Source: Ricinus communis
Lineage: Eukaryota; Streptophyta; Magnoliopsida; Malpighiales; Euphorbiaceae
Assembly (NCBI RefSeq): GCF_019578655.1
Contig: NC_063259.1
Coordinates: 10,754,489-10,818,488 of the forward strand
Direction of reading: 5' to 3'
Length of the DNA stretch: 64,000 bases
Part shown: piece after piece, positions 22,579 through 32,424 of the stretch
Layout of the letters: the number at the start of each line of letters is the position of its first letter
Numbering within the stretch: position 1 is the first letter of the stretch
Program-made: the position numbers and the translations under genes
The notes under the pieces: generated by a model
The model's database searches: none
Seen by the model: the letters and a program-made list of their open reading frames with translations, nothing else
What the model was told of the DNA's origin: nothing

Positions 22579-23598
22579 TTAGATGTAGTCATGATGCTCT
22601 AGGGCTCTTCCAATTTGAAAGCTCGGAGTTTCAACAATTGGAAGGATCGATGGTTGGGCAATCTCTTTAGGAGTGTCGATGGTTTTCTTCAGTCCCTGGC
22701 TTAGTTCTCTTGCTAGGAGAAACTCGAGCTCCTCCAAGACTTCTTCATTGGACAACTTGTGCTCATCTTCCATCATCGAGGGGACTTGTGGAAAATCTAC
22801 CAACAATTCCTCTAACTGCAACTCAGCATCATCAACTGTACATTCCAGTTGGTAGTCTTTCAGAGGGATCATGTTTGCCTCTTCCTTTTCTGGTTCTATC
22901 TCCATGTTCAAAGAGTCGTCCTGCACATAAGCATCATCGTCAAACATAATAGATAAACTAGAAAAATTCTCACCTGAACGCAAAGTGATGGCGCTCAAAT
23001 GTTCCTCGGATTCAGCAGCGTTTGATGGAGTTCTCAATTGCTCTTCCGCTAGTAACTTGAAGATTAAGCCTACTTGATGCTCTACATTGTTAATCGAGGC
23101 TTGTTGATCTTCAAGTATCCTCTCTGTTTGTTGGAATCTTTCCTCAAGACTTGTTATGAACCTCATCATCAGCTCCTCTGACACTAACTCTTCATCTTGA
23201 GTTGAAGGTGCAACATTAAATTTCTTGATGTAGTTACGAATTCCTAGTGGTTCTTGGCCATCTAAGCTCCATCCAAAGGGTGAATGAGTGCTCCACTCTT
23301 GATTGTAGGTGCTTCCATACGAGTCATTTGGCCAACTTCCCGTATAATTCACCTGTTCACAGTTATAAGAACAATGAGCAACATCACTATACAATGGACA
23401 ATCATTACACACATGTAGACCACAACAAAATTCACAAAAGACTTGAGATAAAAGGATAGGAGAAGAGAGTTGATCGTTAGCCCTGCAAAACGATTCCATT
23501 CGAGCATCTAAAGATGCACGGGCATCCCAATTTTTAGCACTCTCTTGGTTCCTAATCCCATTTTCCAATGCGTCACACAAAGAGTTTGAGTTTAGCAT
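22579..23598 (-). CDS. Gag C-terminal-like protein of non-autonomous element (339 aa)
   Basis: Longest ORF in the window and open throughout. Residues about 50-115 contain CEFCCGLHVCNDCPLY, a zinc-knuckle-like CxxC...C cluster, then VNYTGSWPND and TYNQEWSTHSPFGWS; Athila-type gags have the same order (CxxC-x-GxHxxxxCP, V-x-(Y/F)-x-GN, TYNPGWRNHPNFSW). Residues 135-185 form a probable coiled coil. SAITLRSGE at about residue 202 matches the AITLRSGK box near the gag end. The acidic C-terminal third has no family match known to me. The N-terminal capsid core of gag is absent. The ATG sits about 170 bases after the primer site, which fits a first ORF. A related, broken protein is at 59,903-60,760. 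It probably binds element RNA; this is inference. Confidence 0.75.
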   Translation of the reverse strand: MLNSNSLCDALENGIRNQESAKNWDARASLDARMESFCRANDQLSSPILLSQVFCEFCCGLHVCNDCPLYSDVAHCSYNCEQVNYTGSWPNDSYGSTYNQEWSTHSPFGWSLDGQEPLGIRNYIKKFNVAPSTQDEELVSEELMMRFITSLEERFQQTERILEDQQASINNVEHQVGLIFKLLAEEQLRTPSNAAESEEHLSAITLRSGENFSSLSIMFDDDAYVQDDSLNMEIEPEKEEANMIPLKDYQLECTVDDAELQLEELLVDFPQVPSMMEDEHKLSNEEVLEELEFLLARELSQGLKKTIDTPKEIAQPSILPIVETPSFQIGRALEHHDYI

Positions 23599-23766
23599 TG
23601 AACCTCCTTATCATTCACTATCTGAATCATAAACTTAAGCTAAATAAATATGTACAAATAAAATAAAATAAATAAACAAATAAAAAAATAAAAATCATAA
23701 AATAATAAGAAAGAAAAAAAATGGCTAAATTAACAAATAGCAAATTTCACTCTAGTTTTCAAACAA

Positions 23767-23785
23767 TTCCCCGGCAACAGCGCCA
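23767..23785 (-). other. Primer binding site of the gag-only element, tRNA-Asp type
   Basis: Minus strand TGGCGCTGTTGCCGGGGAA, six bases inside the 5' LTR end. One mismatch to the TGGCGCCGTTGCCGGGGA site. Confidence 0.8.
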
Positions 23786-23791
23786 AAAACT

Positions 23792-25280
23792 TGATGTGTG
23801 CTACTCGTGTTAGCTACAATCTAAGGCAGTGTACCTATCGATGCAGTCTAGCACTAATGGCGAGTATCAAGGTCGTATTCCTTGGGAAAGCGAAAGCCCA
23901 GAGTTACTTCTTTGTTCTTTGTTATATTAACCTAAAATGGATGATGAATAAATTCTAAGCTAACTATTAACTACGAGCTAAGTTCTAAGGGAGATGCAGG
24001 AGTAATTGATAAGTGAAATAATCAAGACAAGAAGACAAACCCAAAGGGAATCTAAACTAGTTGGCATCCGAACAAAAGATAAAGGATCAGTGAGTCTAAT
24101 TATGCTACCCGTGGACGAATTCTTAACCGAATTCGGTTTCTCTCTCGAGATAACCGAATTCCTAAACCTAATAACCTAAAGTTGGAATCTCTTCCTAACG
24201 ATTGATTCTTAAATTAGCATTAAGCTTTAATCCGCCTCTATTAAGCTTTGTTAATTCTTAATCCGGCTAGTTAATTATCCTTATCTCTAAGCGATTATTA
24301 ACCAGTTCTTGTTATTCAAAGTTCCAATTGCCAAACGGATTTCTCAATCTCATAAAGCAATCTAAACATCACAATTCACAACGTCTCATGAATAATGCAT
24401 AATCTTATTCATACTGAAAACAAGAAGAATACAAAACCAACTCAAACAATCCAACAATATAATATCAAGCCAACATAGTAAAGAAATCTCAATGGATTAA
24501 ATCAGTCTAGCTAAACATGTTCATGTTTAAAACAATCTAGGAAATCAATTACAATGAAAGAATAATGAAAATAAAACATGTACACCCTTTTCTCTCGAAT
24601 TGGATGAACAGCTCCAAATCTGGATCTACACTTTGATTAATCTCCCAAACTGCCTCTTGAATTGCTCCACTACTGTTTTGCACTCGGAATCTTACGATTC
24701 CGGGATTCTTACTCACTGCAACTCTCTCTCGCACTCAATATTGTGCAGAAACCGAACCAGCCACTAGGGCTCAATGTCACTCTTTTCTCCCCCTCTCCTT
24801 TCTCTAAGAAAAATGAATTTTTCTTATATATTTAACTCAACACGGCCGGAGTCCATGCCGTGCTGAAACTGTGGATCTCACCAACTAGGGTTTCACCACG
24901 GCCGTGTTGCTCCCCGTGCTGGACACCACGGGCCGTGTTTCTCCCCGTGTTGGCCACCACGGGCCGTGCTGAAGGCCGTGGTGGCTACGGAAACCGTGCC
25001 CAAAGTGCCAATTTCAAGAATCAAAGCCAATGGTTGAGCACGGCCAGAGTCCAGGCCGTGCTCAATGTATGCATTGCGGGCTCTTGTCCGATCTTGATGA
25101 ATTCTCCTCCGTTTCCGCACGTATTGATCTATAATTGCTTAAACAACGATGATGGTCCTATAAATGTTCCTGAAATGCAAAAGAACATAAAACACGGGTG
25201 ATCTGGGAATAAAAACACAATAATTGCTAAGAACATACGCAATAATATGCAAGCAAATATGTGTAAAACTATGCTCATCA
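23792..25280 (-). repeat. 5' LTR of the gag-only element
   Basis: 1,489 bp, same termini as its partner. It lacks one GCACGGCC...GGCCGTGC unit of 30 bases (site about 24,838) and one C near 24,620. Few other differences, indicating a young insertion. Confidence 0.85.
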
Positions 25281-25843
25281 CGTGTGGATGGCACGCATCA
25301 AGTTTCTGGCGCCGTTGTCGAAGACTTTTCTATTGCAATATTATTAGTAATTCAAAAGCTAGTGATTTAGTATTTTTATTTTTATTTGATTATTCTTGTT
25401 GCGTTTTTCTTTAAGTACATGAATCCGTGCATGACCCGAGCTAGTTTGATAGGAACTATTCGCTTACGAACCAAAGTTGGAAAGAACTTTGAGGAAGTAA
25501 TAAAAGGAAGAAAGAGAACAAGCTTTAGCCATTACAAAATCAGAATTAAGAGGATACGGAGGAACCAAACCAAGGAGAGGAATAATTGAGAATGACAGCT
25601 CCACTATGGAGAGAACCATGCAAGAGTATGCATGCCCAACTCTTAATTGGGCTATATTGAGTATTGTAAGACCAAATGTTGCGGCAAATAATTCCGAGAT
25701 CAAGCCCACCATTATTTAGATGGTGCAACACAATTGCATGTTTAATGGTATGCTAAATAGGAATCCAAACACTCATTTGGATGATTTTCTTAAGATCTAT
25801 AATACCTTTAAGATTGATGGGGTATCAGATGACGCTATCAGAT
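25281..25843 (+). repeat. 563-bp direct duplication, copy 2
   Basis: Repeats 18,476-19,038, including the end of the outer LTR, the primer site (25,307-25,324) and the start of gag, and continues past the breakpoint into the rest of gag. Confidence 0.85.
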
Positions 25844-27050
25844 TGAGGCTATTCCCATTCTCATTGAGGGATAAGTCGAAGAAGTGGTTAAAGTTGTTTC
25901 CAGTTGGGACATTTACAACCTGGAATCAATTAGATGAGAAATTCTTAGGAAGATACTTTTCACCTTCTAAAGATGGCCAAGTTGAGGAATGACACAGCAA
26001 GGTTTCTTCAACAGTAGAATGAAACATTGGGAACGGCTTAAGAATTTGCAGAGAAGCTGTCCACATCATGCTTTACCCTTATAGCTGCAAATTCAGACAT
26101 TCTATAATGGATTGAATGATGCAAGTAAGTAATCTATTAATGCTGCAGCAGGTGGATCATTGAATAATAAGACTCTAAAGCAAGCTATTGATCTTATTAA
26201 GGATATGGTAGTCACGAACTATTAGTGGCAAAATCTAAGAGAACAAGTACGAGTCAAATAAAGTGGGCTTCATGCAATAGACCCTATTGTAGTTGTAAAC
26301 ACACAGTTTATATGCCATGAGCAAGAAGATGGATGCTTTCACTATGTCTTCATTTGGAAGACAGGCACAAGTTATGACTTGTAATTAGTGTAGGGGCGGT
26401 CATCAAATTAAGATTGCCAAAATGGCAATACTTACGCTAAACTAGAGTGGGTTGATTATGTGGGAAATGCTCCTAGGTAGCAGAATAGCTCCTAGTTATA
26501 ATCCAGGGTGGAGAAATCATCAGAATTTCTCTTGGGGAACTCAGAATCAGCAAAGACGTCCATCATTAGGATTTCAATAGCAAAATCAGCAACAGGCTCC
26601 TCCTAGGATAAGTAACCTAGAGGAAAAGATGGAGAAGTTCATATTGGCTTCTATAACTCGGTTTCAATCTATAGAAACCACTTTTAGGAACTGACAAGCT
26701 TTAATTTACAATTTAGGGAATTAAGTGGGGCAGATTGCAAAATTGTTGATTGAAAGTCCTCAAGAAAGTTTGCCAAGTAACACATAAGCTAACCCTAAGG
26801 AGCAGTTTAAATTTATTATAGTGAGAAGTGGTAAGGAATTGGGAACTAAGGTGAGAAAAGTAGAAGAGGGTTCAACTACAATTAAAGAGATAATTGAAAA
26901 AAGGAAGGGTGAAGAGGATGAAGTAGAAGAAAAAGTAGAAATATTACCAAAGCTTACCCCTTTTGTGAAGAAGTATAAACCAAGGGTGCCTTCTCCATCT
27001 CATCTTTAGAAAGACAAAATGAATACACAAAAAAGTTTGCATTAATTTCG
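25386..27050 (+). pseudogene. Athila-type gag of the outer element, degraded
   Basis: Gag core at 25,720-25,992: NPNTHLDDFLKIYNTFKIDG, then RLFPFSLRDKSKKWLKLFP and FTTWNQLDEKFLGRYFSPSK, matching the plant retrotransposon-gag domain (ALRAFPFSLRDRAxxWLxxLPxxSITTWxxLxxxFLxKFFP). Further on, across stops, are a knuckle remnant (C-x-x-CRGGHQI, about 26,380), SYNPGWRNHQNFSWG (about 26,490-26,540), SNLEEKMEKFI, and VRSGKELG (26,821), the equivalent of the ITLRSGKEL box. The order is complete for an Athila gag, but at least ten stops disrupt it. It breaks off near 27,050, where family X sequence begins; pol is missing. Confidence 0.75.
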
Positions 27051-29577
27051 CAAAGTAGAAAACTGAAATAATATTCTCACTAGCCTTAAGTATTCGGTTG
27101 CACGCAGTTTTTATAGTGCGCTCATTCTACTAGAAGAAGAAACTAGAACATAAATATGAAAAAATAAATAAAAAAAGATGAATAAACTAACATCATATCA
27201 ACAACTGGAGAGGAGTTGTGTAACGCCTGCATTTTCTCATCATCCATGTTATGTGCATTTACATTTAATCATTGGGCATATGATGGTATATCAATGATAT
27301 TTTTATTTTATGAGAACATATATATATTAATTATAAGTAGAGAATAAGAAGCATGATATTAGATTATTAATTTAGATAAGTTGATTAAGTACTTGGGTTA
27401 TGTGTATTAAGCCTTAAGACTTAATTGAACCAATAGTTGAAGGTTGGGTAAATAGATTGGACTTAAAAGATACAATTAAAAGTTAGTACCTATATATGGT
27501 TAGTAAGAATTAATTTAGGGTGATAAAAATAGTTTAGTAGGTGGTGGCATTAAGAGAGGAATATTGGAAATTGGAACCATGAGTAAGCTCATTTTACCTC
27601 TTCATTTCTCTAAAATTCGTACATGGCCAAAAACACAAAATTTGGAATAAGAGAGAGGAGTGAAATACCTAGAAAAACTTAAGATTAAGATAGGATTTTG
27701 CCAACTATTGAAGGAGCCAAGCTAAAGCTAAAGGATTTAAGCATATTAGCAACCCAAAAGCTGAAATTGGTAAGTTGTTACTTGAGTGTTATTAATTTGT
27801 CATTAGGGTTCTTGATTACAAATTGGAAAAACTTCATTTGATGCTCTCATTGATTAATTAAAGGTCTGATTATCATGAATTAGTAGAGTATTGAATGATT
27901 GCATAAAGATTAAGCTTGATTTAAGTTTAAGTATGTTAAGATAGAAAACTGTCAAAATTCCAGCAACCTTGATGTTCTGTATTTTAGGCATAACATGGGT
28001 TATATAAGTCCAAATTAAGCTTAATTGGTGTCTATGGAAAGTTTAAAGAGTCCTCTATAACTTTGTAGTTTTGTGATTTTGCTATGTTTTCCGTTTTGGT
28101 TGCTTAAATTGAGCAAACAGATTGCTGCTCGGGTACAACTAGCTGTATGACCCTTGCTCAGTAATTTAAAAATAATTAAATCTATAGAAGTCGGAATTGA
28201 GTAATTCTTCTTGGAGATGAAACTAGACGCATAAATGGATATGTCTATTTAATATGAGAGTTTTGTATTAAGCCAATTTTTCCCAGCAATAAATATACCT
28301 TGGTACTAAATTCTGTCTAGAAAACAGAAATGTTGGAGATTAGTTTTATGCAATTTATTGATGTTAATTTGAGTTAAATTGGTATTTAACTAGATGGGAA
28401 ATGTTTATAGGATATTAAAACAGTAATTGAGAGTCTTAGAGGAAGAGTTAGACCTATGAATTAGAGAAGGGATGATCTTGTAGTGCATTAGAACTCGCAT
28501 TTACATGAATATTTGTAATATGCATGAAATGTGAATTGATGAATGTGTTGACAGGTACTCAAAGGCCTGGAAAGGAAGTTGTGGAGAAAGGAGGTTCTTA
28601 TATGCTAAAGGAATAAGTATATTTTGAGTAAGTAAATAGTTAATATTTGCTATGTTCATATATTTAATCAAATGTTCCGCAAATGGTTGCGTTTGCTTAA
28701 TATTGTTTTTGTTTGAATGACTGAGATGGAAATGATTGGTATTGAGTGGAACAATTGTTATTGCTGAAATATGATATAAGTGAAATGATTGAATTGTGAT
28801 GTTAAGTGCATATGTGCATGTGAATGGTGGATTCCCCTGTGAAAAAAAAAGATATATATATAAAGCCTTGGGAGGCTAAAGCCTAGAGAGGCTATAAAAG
28901 TGTATAATGTGAGATGAGGCGGAGCAGCCTATGTGTGTGATATGTGAGGATGAGGCGGAGCAGCACATTAAAGGGGATCCACAAGCCGTGAGAACTAACC
29001 ATAATTGTTGAATTGTATTTCTTCTATGATGGTTGTAATGAATTGAGTAGAATGGTATGACTTTATACCTAAACTATGAATATCATGGAAAGTTATGTGA
29101 TTGGGTGGAAATTGTATTAAGTATATGTGATATAGATTATGTTGATTATTTATTTACTGAGCTGGAGGCTCACCCCTCTCCAAAATTTTTCTTTTCAGGT
29201 TTGTAAATAGTAGTGCATCCGTTGGTTGTATGCGAAGTCTAGCTTTTAGCAGTTCTGTCAAGTTGGGCCAGTTTTGTGAAGTCTCCTCCTAATGCATTTT
29301 TGTATGCAGTTATGTGATATATATGGAAGTATGCCTTATAAAGCATAAGAAGATGTTTGTAATACTTGTTAAATGATGTTTAAGTATAATCATATGTTTA
29401 TATGTTAATAACCTTGTGTCTGGATTCTTAACAACCTACATATTGACCTATCTACCTGTAGTATATATTCTACGACGCTTGTATGCTTTCTGGCTAATGT
29501 TTATTGGTTAACATGTGATGGGGGTGTTACAAGTTGACTGGTCAACAACTCTCGTAGACCTAAATTTTATGAGCCAG
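27050..29577 (-). mobile_element. Family X fragment interrupted by a solo LTR
   Basis: 27,050-27,218 and 29,532-29,577 are adjoining parts of the family X LTR (GTAGAAAACTGAAATAATAT, then GAGGAGTTG / AGTTGACTGGTCAACAACTC). They were separated by the LTR at 27,219-29,531. The fragment follows the truncated Athila gag and precedes the CHY1-like pseudogene. Confidence 0.7.
27219..29531 (+). mobile_element. Solo LTR, Del/Tekay-like, with 5-bp target duplication
   Basis: 2,313 bp starting TGTAACGCC and ending GGGTGTTACA, flanked by AGTTG on both sides (27,214-27,218 and 29,532-29,536). TGTAACACC/GGTGTTACA ends and the TGAGCTGGAGGCTCACCCC block near 29,158 are typical of chromovirus LTRs and set the plus orientation. 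A leader follows CTCTTCATTTCTC at about 27,600. No internal element region exists, so this is the product of LTR-LTR recombination. A direct repeat GATGAGGCGGAGCAGC occurs at about 28,913 and 28,950. Confidence 0.85.
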
Positions 29578-29614
29578 CTTTGTAATTGTACATTTTCAAA
29601 ATTTACGTAAGCAT

Positions 29615-31723
29615 TTAGAGTTTGGGCTTCAGTAACTCTTCTAATCTGTTAGATATTGAACATGGAAGTTTCAAATATTTCCAGTCATCATCATCAATAC
29701 CAGCAAAACAACGATCCACCATTTCTTTGCTAAACAGTTCCAGTTTTGAGGGCTCCCACTGTTTTGCATTACATTGTAAAATAAAGTAAATAATTTAGGA
29801 CCCATGCATGAGATTTAGTTGGATAAACCATGCAATTATATACAACTAAAGTAATAGAATCCAGAAATATTAATTACTAAGAAGCAATAATTTAAGCAAT
29901 AATACCTTTGGCTTTTTCATGATTAATCAATCGGCATTGCTCTTACATACGTGATTCGGGCATTAGTAAGCAATAGTTTAAACAAAATATCATATAAAAC
30001 AATAATTGTACCTCATAAGCGTCGTTGCTAACAGTTGCTCGTATAATGTTACAACAAATAGTGTAATCACGAATCAAAGATTGCTTTAGAGTTTACATTC
30101 ATCCTTCTCTAATCTAATAACATATATTTCATACTTGTTATCGTATTCAATGGTTTTTCAAGATATAATCTGATATAAGTGGGTTACAGAAATTAATTAC
30201 CGATCTTAAAGTAATTTTCAGGCTTGTTGGACTAGCTGATTTCATGGATTTCATTACCATAATGATCCGATTCTCTGCTTTGTTTTTGGCCTCTTCTTCC
30301 TATTATAATCCATAAAAAAGAGTTTATATAAACAGCAATTCACAATGAATCGAGAAACACATTCATCGTATAAATAGAGGAAAGTCTCGGTAAACGATGT
30401 TGTGATTTAACGTATTTTTATTTTAGAATCTATAGTTTATTTTTTGTCACTTTGATACCCTGTAAACATCATCGTTAGCAAATAACGGTCAAATTGCACA
30501 ATATCATTAACAAATGTTGACGTGGCAATTGAAGAATAGTAACTATTATGGATCACGTCAAAATCTCTTAATGGTGTTATGTAATTTGAACGCTATTTAC
30601 TAACGATTATATTAATAAAGTACGAAAGTGATATAAGCAAACCACATATTCTAAAATAAAAATATGTTAAACCATTGGACAGTTTAGGGAAGCTTTCTTT
30701 CTAAATAGTGTAGAGGAGGCTTAAAGTGTTCTTACAAGTGCATGTAAGATTTCTTCAACTGTATCTTTTGAAAAACATCTATCGACCATCTCCAGTCTGA
30801 TTAACAAGAAAAAAATAATTCCAAATTCACATTAAGAATAACATTAATAAATTTAATCAGAAGAAAAAAGTTAATAATAGATCACTTGTTATAAATGTTG
30901 TCTTCCTTGATTCTTGGTTGTTGTGAAAATTTGTTAATAACTTCATTAATTGATGTTTCCTCTGATGATATTAGTGCTTGAAGTGCATTTTTCAACAATG
31001 GCAAATCCTATACATTAGCAAAACAAATTATAGATACATGAAAATCTATAATAGAATAGTTTACTTCCTATTTCATAATTATCTTTTTTATCCACCATAA
31101 ATTATTTTTTTTTACATATTGATATATATGTTAATTATTTATTTTTATCAATAATGAATCATCTAATTACTCCTTATATCACTCTTAATTTGATTCTTAC
31201 CATACTATAAAATGGGTCATAATTTGATTTAATTATTTATTTTTATCAATAATGAATCATCTAATTACTCCTCATATCACTCTTAATTTGATTCTTACCA
31301 TAATATAAAATAATTCATAATTTGATACCTAGCATAAATTATAAATTAATTTTAAACAAATCTATATTTGGTGTTGCTTACCATGTTTTATGTATCTAAT
31401 TAATCAAGTTGAATTATTTTAGAGCTAATTAATTACCTTTGATTGAACAAAATGTGTAGCCAAGCCACAAGCAAGCATTTCTGCTCCATTCAGTCTTGCT
31501 CATGTAAGTCCTAAATATTCTCCTGTTTAGCAAAATACAAATAAAGTTAATAGGCTATTTAGATCACATAACAATTAATTTAACTGAAATGGAAGATCAA
31601 TCAATTTCATTATTGTTTAAGGAAAAGGAAAGTGGTACCAAAATGTCCAGGGAGCCTAGAAAGAAAATGTGAAGCCCCAACATCTGAAAAATGTCCTATT
31701 ATTGCTTCTGGCATGGAAAATAC
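29615..31723 (-). pseudogene. 3-hydroxyisobutyryl-CoA hydrolase-like pseudogene (CHY1 family), 5' part missing
   Basis: Eight minus-strand exons with GT donors and AG acceptors: 31,639-31,723, 31,437-31,522, 30,886-31,007, 30,736-30,796, 30,201-30,299, 30,012-30,113, 29,906-29,941 and 29,615-29,758; phases agree across the first six. Reading in order gives VFSMPEAIIGHFSDVGASHF, LPGHFG/EYLGLT, GAEMLACGLATHFVQSK, LEMVDRCFSKDTVEEILHAL, SASPTSLKITLRS, LKQSLIRDYTICC, PKWEPSKLE and DDDDWKYLKLP, the C-terminal two thirds of the plant enzyme that hydrolyses 3-hydroxyisobutyryl-CoA in valine breakdown. Exon 2 has an in-frame TGA after GLT, exon 6 has TGA and TAA after IREG, and the 36-base exon 7 is out of frame or stopped. 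The exons with the oxyanion-hole region upstream are not found before family X starts at about 32,425. It ends in PKL, a possible peroxisomal C-terminal signal. Confidence 0.85.
31131..31325. repeat. 98-bp tandem duplication in a pseudogene intron
   Basis: TTAATTATTTATTTTTATCA starts at 31,131 and again at 31,229; both copies continue through the CACTCTTAATTTGATTCTTA block with few differences. It lies in the intron between exons 31,437-31,522 and 30,886-31,007. Confidence 0.75.
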
Positions 31724-32424
31724 CTAAAATAATGAAGGATAAAAATTATTAGTAAATAATCTTTAATGAAGTTATATATTTTATATTAGACGATTGATTT
31801 TAAATAAAATATTAATACCCGGTAAGAGGGAAGAAAATAATTTTGATCTAATACTTTTTATAATAATTCTTGAGATTAAAATAAAATTAGATGACGATGT
31901 GCCTTTTTCCGTAAATCACTCAAGCTAATGATGCAACTTAGGTTTCTTATACTAACATAAATTAAAGTAAAGATGATGTTTCTAATACTTTTAACATAAA
32001 GATTTTCATAACAAATATTACTACTAAATTGATATGATGGTCAACCAATAATAATAAATGAAACTAATACATATATAAAAGTAAAGAAATCATTCATTAA
32101 ACAAATAAATAATAAGGTTCATACAAAAATAAAAAGGCTGAACTAAACGCTTATGAAAACTAGCCTAATATATTTAACCCAATGATCATGGTATTAAATA
32201 GAAAGACATAAAAAAAGTAAAAGCTCCCTCTAGATCAAGAAGTTCTTCAAGTAGGAAGAAGATTGGTCCCCACTCTCTACCTCTTGAAAAACTCCTTAAA
32301 TCTTAAAAAGAGTAATGAAAACTAAACTATAAAAAGAGTAACGACCAGGAAAGATTAGTTTTCCAGTTCACAACATCTGTATGTATCTCAATGTGCTTTA
32401 TTTCATTTTCCTAGAGTGTTATTG
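31724..32424. other. Non-coding AT-rich stretch upstream of the pseudogene
   Basis: Probably intron or former flank of the CHY1-like gene. I looked for the upstream exons on the minus strand (region before VFSMPE) and found none. No repeat family was recognised up to about 32,424. Confidence 0.4.

Larger units (their letters stand above)
19039..25280 (-). mobile_element. Gag-only (non-autonomous) Ty3/gypsy element, complete
   Basis: Complete 6.24-kb element on the minus strand. Both LTRs begin TGATGTGTGCTAC and end ATGCTCATCA (plus-strand reading). Next to the right LTR, on the minus strand, is a tRNA-Asp-type primer site. Next to the left LTR is the polypurine tract AAGTGTGGGGTAATT. The only sizeable ORF is a gag C-terminal-like protein (22,579-23,598). 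No protease, RT or integrase was seen, so it must be mobilised by another element. The LTRs are nearly identical except for one 30-bp unit. There is no matching 5-bp target duplication (CAGAT on the left, CGTGT on the right). Confidence 0.85.

Noticed and set aside
19039..25280. A 5-bp target-site duplication for the inner gag-only element
   Set aside because: The flanks read CAGAT and CGTGT and do not match even with one or two bases of shift; the larger 563-bp duplication explains the site better.
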